Shown: piece after piece, positions 60,094 through 64,000 of the stretch
How the letters are laid out: each line of letters starts with the position of its first letter
Position numbering within the stretch: position 1 is the first letter of the stretch
From: Candidatus Brevundimonas phytovorans
Lineage (GTDB): Bacteria > Pseudomonadota > Alphaproteobacteria > Caulobacterales > Caulobacteraceae
NCBI GenBank assembly: GCA_029203145.1
Contig: CP119309.1
Location: 2,691,001 to 2,755,000, forward strand
Reading direction: 5' to 3'
DNA: 64,000 nucleotides
The notes under the pieces: generated by a model
What the model was told of the DNA's origin: nothing
Database searches by the model: none
The model's input: the letters and a program-made list of their open reading frames with translations, nothing else
Position numbers and translations under genes: made by a program

Positions 60094-60636
60094 ATGACCG
60101 CAGCAAGCTGGACTGAAGACCGCGTCGGCGCGTTGAAGAAGCTCTGGCTGGAAGGCCAGTCGGCCAGCCAGATCGCCAAGACCCTCGGCGGCGGCGTGAC
60201 CCGCAACGCCGTGATCGGCAAGGTGCACCGCCTGGGCCTGTCGGGCCGCGCCGCGCCGTCGCAACCGGCGCGCACCACCTTCCGCGCCGCCGCCCGTCCG
60301 CGCCCCGCCGCGCCGGCCGCGCCGGTTCAGGCCCCCTCGGCCCCGCGCCGCATCGAGGCCGCCGCCCCGCGTCCGGTCATGGCCGTCCAGCCTTCGGCCC
60401 CCGCCCCCATGCCGGAACTGCCCGGCACGGCCACGGTGATGACCCTCGGCGCCCATATGTGCAAATGGCCGATCGGCGACCCCTCGTCGCGCGAGTTCAG
60501 CTTCTGCGGCCGCCGCGCCACGGAAAACGTCTATTGCGGCGAACACGCCCGCGTCGCCTACCAGCCGCAAGTCCGCCGCGGCGCCACCAAGGACGGCGCC
60601 ACCGAACTGGCGCGTTCGCTTCGCCGCTATATCTAA
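60094..60636 (+). CDS. gcrA: Cell-cycle regulator GcrA
   Basis: GcrA binds sigma70 RNA polymerase and methylated GANTC promoters and controls S-phase genes. The 180-aa protein begins TAASWTEDRVGALKKLWLEG, followed by SASQIAKTLGGGVTRNAVIG and KVHRLGLSGR, the DNA-binding domain. An Ala/Pro-rich linker (about 55-120) follows, then the sigma-interacting C-terminus with CKWPIGDPSSREFSFCGR and VYCGEHARVAY. Start ATG 60094 behind GGGAGGG. Its known partners in cell-cycle control, such as podJ, lie 6 kb away with GANTC sites. Confidence 0.96.
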   Translation: MTAASWTEDRVGALKKLWLEGQSASQIAKTLGGGVTRNAVIGKVHRLGLSGRAAPSQPARTTFRAAARPRPAAPAAPVQAPSAPRRIEAAAPRPVMAVQPSAPAPMPELPGTATVMTLGAHMCKWPIGDPSSREFSFCGRRATENVYCGEHARVAYQPQVRRGATKDGATELARSLRRYI

Positions 60637-60638
60637 GA

Positions 60639-60676
60639 GCGCTATCGCTCGCCGCGCGGCGGCTCGCTGCTTGAGC
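60639..60676 (-). repeat. Copy of the GCTCAAGCAG palindromic repeat after gcrA
   Basis: In reverse orientation GCTCAAGCAGCGAGCCGCCG is followed by CGCGGCGAGCGATAGCGC. It begins 2 nt after the gcrA stop codon and is the copy closest to the consensus. Confidence 0.75.
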
Positions 60677-60691
60677 GCGCGCGAAGCGCCA

Positions 60692-60841
60692 GGCCGCGTC
60701 GGGTCGAAAAGGCGGAGCCTTTTGACCGCGGCCCAACAAGAAACTGATTTCGTCCGGCCCGCCGGATGAAATCAGGGGGCTGCGGTTCATCCGGGTTGAC
60801 GCAGCCCTATCGCCCTCGCCTCGCGGCGGAGGTTTTTCTTT
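60692..60841 (+). ncRNA. Run of four hairpins downstream of gcrA, possible structured 3' RNA
   Basis: Four stems follow each other. GGCCGCG...GGTCGAAAAGGC with GCCTTTTGACC...CGCGGCC (60692-60733); CTGATTTCGTCCGGC with GCCGGATGAAATCAG (60744-60775); GGGCTGCG with CGCAGCCC (60777-60807); and CCTCGCC with GGCGGAGG followed by TTTTTCTTT (60814-60841), a terminator. The density of stable stems exceeds what one terminator needs. It may be the gcrA 3' UTR or a separate small RNA; no RNA family is recognised. Confidence 0.35.
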
Positions 60842-60861
60842 GGGCCCTGGTTGCCTCCTCT

Positions 60862-60883
60862 CCTCCCCCGTTCACGGGGGAGG
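60862..60883 (-). terminator. Hairpin after apaG
   Basis: CCTCCCCCG, loop TTCA/TGAA and CGGGGGAGG form a perfect 9-bp stem 15 nt after the apaG stop codon on the minus strand. No clear U-tract follows. Confidence 0.5.
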
Positions 60884-60897
60884 ATCAGCGCAAGCCT

Positions 60898-61305
60898 TTA
60901 GTTCAGCGTCCGCCGCGTATCCGGCACATCCAGACTAAACGCCGGGATGGCCGCCTCGAACATCCGGCCCTCGGCGTCGGTCATGTAATAGGCCCCGACC
61001 ATGGACCCGGACGACGCGCCCAGCGGACAGCCCGAGGCGTAGGAATAGCTGTCGCCAGCCTCGATCACCGGCTGCTCGCCGACCACGCCCTGGCCGCGCA
61101 CTTCTTCGACATGGCCGTAGGCGTCGGTGATGGTCCAGCGCCGCGCCACCAACTGCACCGGCGATCCGGTCAGGTTGACGATCTCGATCTGATAGGCCCA
61201 GACCCAGCGTCCCGCCGCCGGGTCCGACTGGGCCGCCAGATAGGAGGGACGGACGCGAACGACGACGCCTTCGGTTTCGGCGGTATAGGCAGGAGGGGCG
61301 TGCAT
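60898..61305 (-). CDS. apaG: ApaG protein (Co2+/Mg2+ efflux-associated, FNIII-like)
   Basis: A 135-aa beta-sandwich protein. VVVRVRPSYLAAQSDPAAGR, WVWAYQIEIVNLTGSPVQLV, RRWTITDAYGHVEEVRGQGV and GSMVGAYYMTDAEG are family signatures. ApaG was named for an effect on divalent cation efflux; its biochemical role is still unclear. Normal length. It stands alone, divergent from the dCTP deaminase gene across about 100 bp. Confidence 0.93.
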   Translation of the reverse strand: MHAPPAYTAETEGVVVRVRPSYLAAQSDPAAGRWVWAYQIEIVNLTGSPVQLVARRWTITDAYGHVEEVRGQGVVGEQPVIEAGDSYSYASGCPLGASSGSMVGAYYMTDAEGRMFEAAIPAFSLDVPDTRRTLN

Positions 61306-61409
61306 GCGCTATATGCAGCCCGCCGACCTCGGGGTTCAACCCGTCTGGCGCATCGGATGTCGCATTCCGAAGCGAGACAGGCGGAAAAATCCGTGTGAGA
61401 CAGGACGGC

Positions 61410-62444
61410 ATGAGCATCTTCGAGATTCCCGCCCAGCCCGGCATTCTGCCCTATCAGAGCATCGAGACCCTGATCGCCACAGGCGCGATCCGGTCCGACA
61501 CCCCCTTCGATCATGATCAGGTGCAGCCGGCCAGCCTGGACCTGCGCCTGTCGAACCAGGCCTGGCGCGTGCGCGCCTCCTTCCTGCCCGGTCAGCGCAA
61601 GGTCGAGGACCGGATCAAGGACGTGGCCATGCACGCGGTCGACCTGTCGGGCGGCGTGGTGCTGGAAAAGGGCTGCGTCTATATCGCCCGCCTGCAGGAG
61701 CGCCTGACCCTACCGCGCGGCCTGAACGCCCGCGCCAACCCCAAGAGCTCGACCGGCCGCGTGGACGTCTTCGTCCGCCTGCTGACCGATCAGGGCGGCA
61801 GCTTCGACGACGTGGACGAGGGCTATGACGGCCCCCTCTACCTCGAAATCGCGCCCCAGACCTTCTCCATCCTGGTCCAGCCCGGCACCCGCCTGAACCA
61901 GCTGCGCCTCAAGGCTGGCGATCCGCCCAAACTGGAAACCCGCAGCGTCGGCGTCGATCTGGAAGCGGGCGAGCACGGCGTCGTCGGCTTCCGCGGCCGT
62001 CGCCACGCCGGGGTCGTCAACATGGATCACATCGACGGTCACGACCCGCGCGACTTCTGGGAGCCGCTGACGCTCCGTCGCGGCGAACTGCTGCTCGATC
62101 CGGGCGAGTTCTACATCCTGGCCTCGCGCGAAGCGGTCGAGATCCCGGTCGATCAGGCCGCCGAGATGACCCCGATCGACCCCTCGGTCGGCGAGTTCCG
62201 CGTCCACTACGCCGGCTTCTTCGACCCCGGCTTCGGCACGGACGAGGCCCACGGCGCTGGGTCCAAGGGCGTGCTGGAGGTTCGCACCCACGACACCCCC
62301 TTCCTGCTGGAACACGGCCAGATCGTCGCCCGCCTGGTCTATGAGCCGCTGACGGAACGCCCGTCGCGCCTCTATGGCGAAGGCGGCAGCCATTACCAGA
62401 GCCAGGGCCTGAAGCTGTCGAAACACTTCCGCCCCTGGGGCTAA
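61410..62444 (+). CDS. dcd: 2'-deoxycytidine 5'-triphosphate deaminase (two-domain form)
   Basis: dCTP deaminase/dUTPase-fold protein of 344 aa, about twice the length of typical Dcd (about 190 aa). The first half has PYQSIETLIATGAIRS, QVQPASLDLRLSNQAW and the active-site block LNARANPKSSTGRVDVFVRL. The second half repeats the fold, with EFYILASREAVEIPVDQAAE and FRVHYAGFFDPGFGTDEAHG followed by LLEHGQIVARLVYEPL. It supplies dUMP precursors for thymidylate. This double-length form is known in Caulobacterales and relatives. Start ATG 61410 with AGGA upstream. Confidence 0.9.
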   Translation: MSIFEIPAQPGILPYQSIETLIATGAIRSDTPFDHDQVQPASLDLRLSNQAWRVRASFLPGQRKVEDRIKDVAMHAVDLSGGVVLEKGCVYIARLQERLTLPRGLNARANPKSSTGRVDVFVRLLTDQGGSFDDVDEGYDGPLYLEIAPQTFSILVQPGTRLNQLRLKAGDPPKLETRSVGVDLEAGEHGVVGFRGRRHAGVVNMDHIDGHDPRDFWEPLTLRRGELLLDPGEFYILASREAVEIPVDQAAEMTPIDPSVGEFRVHYAGFFDPGFGTDEAHGAGSKGVLEVRTHDTPFLLEHGQIVARLVYEPLTERPSRLYGEGGSHYQSQGLKLSKHFRPWG

Positions 62445-62449
62445 TGCCC

Positions 62450-62500
62450 TTCTCCCCTTGAGGGAGAAGGTGGGCGCCGAAGGCGCTCGGATGAGGGGTG
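62450..62500 (+). repeat. Single arm of the GGGAGAAGGTGG repeat
   Basis: CCTTCTCCCCTTGAGGGAGA, AGGTGGGCGCCGAAGGCGC and TCGGATGAGGGG match the left arm of the palindrome at 3002-3153. The mirrored arm is absent here. It begins just after the dcd stop codon. Confidence 0.7.
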
Positions 62501-62503
62501 TGA

Positions 62504-62539
62504 GCGCCGCGGTCGAAAGATCGCGGCGCTTTTCTTTTA
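62504..62539 (+). terminator. Rho-independent terminator after dcd
   Basis: GCGCCGCGGTC, loop GAAA and GATCGCGGCGC (62504-62529) with a following TTTTCTTTTA. It separates dcd from the convergent MFS gene. Confidence 0.88.
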
Positions 62540-63856
62540 TCAGGTCAGCCGGTTCGCCTTCCTCAGGCTGGGGAAGACCTTCGCCCATATCCCCGTCGCG
62601 GCCAGCGCCCCCACCCCGCCGAACACCGCCGCCCCGACCGGGCCGAGCAGCCTCACCATGACCCCCGAATAGGCCTCGCCCAGTTCATTGGAGGCCCCGA
62701 TGAACAGCATGGACACCGAGGACACCCGCCCGCGCATGTGATCGGGCGTAGCCAGCTGGATCAAGGTCTGGCGGATATTGACGCTGATCATGTCGGCCCC
62801 GCCGCCGATGAAGAGGGCCAGCGCGCTCAGCCAGACCCAGTGCGACAGGCCGAAGGTCAGCGTGGACAGGCCGAACACAGCCACCGCCGCGAACATCCAG
62901 CGCCCGCCATGCTTCACGATGGGGAAGCGGCTCAGATAGAGGGCCACCAGCAGGGCCCCGACCCCGAACGAGGCCCGCAGCAGGCCGAACCCTTGCGGCC
63001 CGACATGCAGGATGTCGCGCGCGAAGATCGGCGTCAGCAGGGCCACGCCCGCCAACAGGACGACGACCAGATCCAGCGAGATGGCGCCCAGGACGATCTT
63101 GGTCTTCCAGACATAGGACAGACCCTCCTTGACCAGTTCCAGCGGCCCCACGCCCGTCTCGACGAATTTTGGCTTGCCCGAGGTGCGGATCAGCAGGAAG
63201 CAGGCGATGGCGACGAAGAACAGCGCCATGGCCGAGGCATAGGCCCAGGGCACAGCGAAGCCGACGATGACCCCGCCGAGCGCCGGCCCGGCGATGGCCC
63301 CGGTCTGGAAGGCGATGGACTGGGCCGCGATGGCGGGCGGCAGGGCCTTGCGCCCCACTACCATCGGCAGGAAGGCCTGGCTGGCCGGGGCGAGGAAGGC
63401 CCGCGCTGCGCCGAACACAGCCGCCACCGCCAGCAGCCCCCACAGCGGCGGCGAGCCGTGCAGGGCCATGGCGAGGAAGGCCAAGGCGCACAGGCTCTCG
63501 ACCACGATGGACAGGGTCACGGTGTGCTTGCGGTCGCGCCGGTCGGCCATGGCCCCGGCGGGCAGGGTGAAGGCCAGCAGCGGCAGGAACTGACACAGGC
63601 CCACCAGCCCCAGATAGAGGCTGGCCTCCGCGATCGGATGGTCACGCCGGGCGATCTCATAGACCTGCCACAATAGGGCCGAAGACTGGATCTGGATGCC
63701 CAGAACCGCCGCCACCCGGCCCAGCCAGAGCAGGCGGAAATCGCGAATAGCCCAGGGACTGGAATGGGGACTGGACGGCCCGCCATCGTGCGAGTCAGGC
63801 GGCAGGGGCGGCTGGGGCGGAACCGTCGGGGCGGCGTCGATACTGTCTGTGGTCAC
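62540..63856 (-). CDS. MFS transporter (EntS-like exporter)
   Basis: A 438-aa major facilitator with twelve predicted helices starting at GTG 63856. Visible features: a proline-rich N-terminal tail, FRLLWLGRVAAVLGIQIQSSALLWQVYEI in helix 1-2 (the characteristic start of EntS/MFS_3 members), the loop-2 motif GAMADRRDRKHT (MFS motif A), and DMISVNIRQTLIQLATPDHMRGRVSSV with SMLFIGASNELGE near helix 10. Such proteins export siderophores, drugs or metabolites; substrate unknown. Its start overlaps the stop of the upstream cupin gene (GTGA), so the pair is co-translated. Confidence 0.9.
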   Translation of the reverse strand: MTTDSIDAAPTVPPQPPLPPDSHDGGPSSPHSSPWAIRDFRLLWLGRVAAVLGIQIQSSALLWQVYEIARRDHPIAEASLYLGLVGLCQFLPLLAFTLPAGAMADRRDRKHTVTLSIVVESLCALAFLAMALHGSPPLWGLLAVAAVFGAARAFLAPASQAFLPMVVGRKALPPAIAAQSIAFQTGAIAGPALGGVIVGFAVPWAYASAMALFFVAIACFLLIRTSGKPKFVETGVGPLELVKEGLSYVWKTKIVLGAISLDLVVVLLAGVALLTPIFARDILHVGPQGFGLLRASFGVGALLVALYLSRFPIVKHGGRWMFAAVAVFGLSTLTFGLSHWVWLSALALFIGGGADMISVNIRQTLIQLATPDHMRGRVSSVSMLFIGASNELGEAYSGVMVRLLGPVGAAVFGGVGALAATGIWAKVFPSLRKANRLT

Positions 63857-64000
63857 GTTCTTCGGGGCGTCTTCGGATAGGGGGTTCCGTCGCGATGGAA
63901 ATAGCGGTCGGCGCCCTTTGGCAGGATCATGTCGATATCGGGATAGTCGCAGGCGTCCTCAGCCGGGCGGCGCGACCCCACCTCCAGCAGCACCGCCTCA
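63853..64000 (-). CDS. Cupin domain protein, C-terminal end (partial)
   Basis: The last 48 codons of a minus-strand gene that enters from beyond the window edge. The sequence EAVLLEVGSRRPAEDACDYP, DIDMILPKGADRYFHRDGTP, YPKTP is the typical C-terminus of small alphaproteobacterial cupin proteins. Its TGA overlaps the GTG start of the MFS transporter gene. Only the tail is visible, so function cannot be given. Confidence 0.75.
   Translation of the reverse strand, partial: EAVLLEVGSRRPAEDACDYPDIDMILPKGADRYFHRDGTPYPKTPRRT

Overview
The window looks like chromosomal DNA of a Caulobacterales alphaproteobacterium, most likely Brevundimonas or a close relative (inference). The support is very GC-rich coding DNA, a GcrA homologue, a PodJ-like polarity protein, a Xanthomonas/Caulobacter-type TonB receptor, CcrM-type GANTC sites and CtrA-like half-sites in front of the cell-cycle genes, and an F1-only ATP synthase operon. 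Almost all of it is core genome. There is no rRNA, CRISPR array, prophage or insertion sequence; two tRNAs (Gly-GCC and Met-CAT) are present.

Layout. 0-9 kb: a truncated multi-membrane sensor protein, sufE, then a long minus-strand run for the envelope and ribosome (divergent polysaccharide deacetylase, S41 protease, EnvC-like protein, rlmH, rsfS, nadD), followed by a lipoprotein, glyoxalase I, a zinc-finger protein and a small membrane protein with an operator-like promoter. 9-18 kb: an orphan ABC-2 ATPase, rppH, the F1 ATP synthase operon (delta-alpha-gamma-beta-epsilon), terC and a glutamine cyclotransferase. 18-27 kb: priA, fsa, DUF484-xerC, a double-motif aspartyl protease, an atypical SDR, a small patch of two divergent unknown genes with lower GC and inverted repeats (25.1-26.1 kb), and lpd. 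27-44 kb: TonB receptor, tRNA-Gly, HSD10-like SDR, 2OG oxygenase and quinone reductase, an isoaspartyl peptidase, an M16 peptidase, a trypsin-like/DUF350 pair, an ArsR-desaturase divergon with palindromic operators, rlmN, and mntP behind a clear yybP-ykoY manganese riboswitch. 44-51 kb: tRNA-Met, a sugar dehydrogenase, a fatty-acid beta-oxidation operon (thiolase, a small membrane protein, fadB-like) behind a palindrome resembling MerR/LiuR-type sites, and a TSUP exporter with a TIGR02186 partner. 51-64 kb: podJ, arginine genes argD/argF, an M28 peptidase, an orphan ABC-2 permease, gcrA, apaG, a two-domain dCTP deaminase, an MFS transporter and the end of a cupin gene.

The most informative non-coding signals are the GANTC/CtrA-like motifs before podJ and gcrA, the manganese riboswitch, the ArsR and LiuR-like palindromes, a dense run of hairpins after gcrA, and at least four families of intergenic palindromic repeats, including a six-copy family not obviously explained by single-gene terminators. 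I found no convincing new defence or mobile system. The closest to something undescribed are the 25.1-26.1 kb unknown gene pair, the six-copy repeat, and the structured stretch downstream of gcrA.
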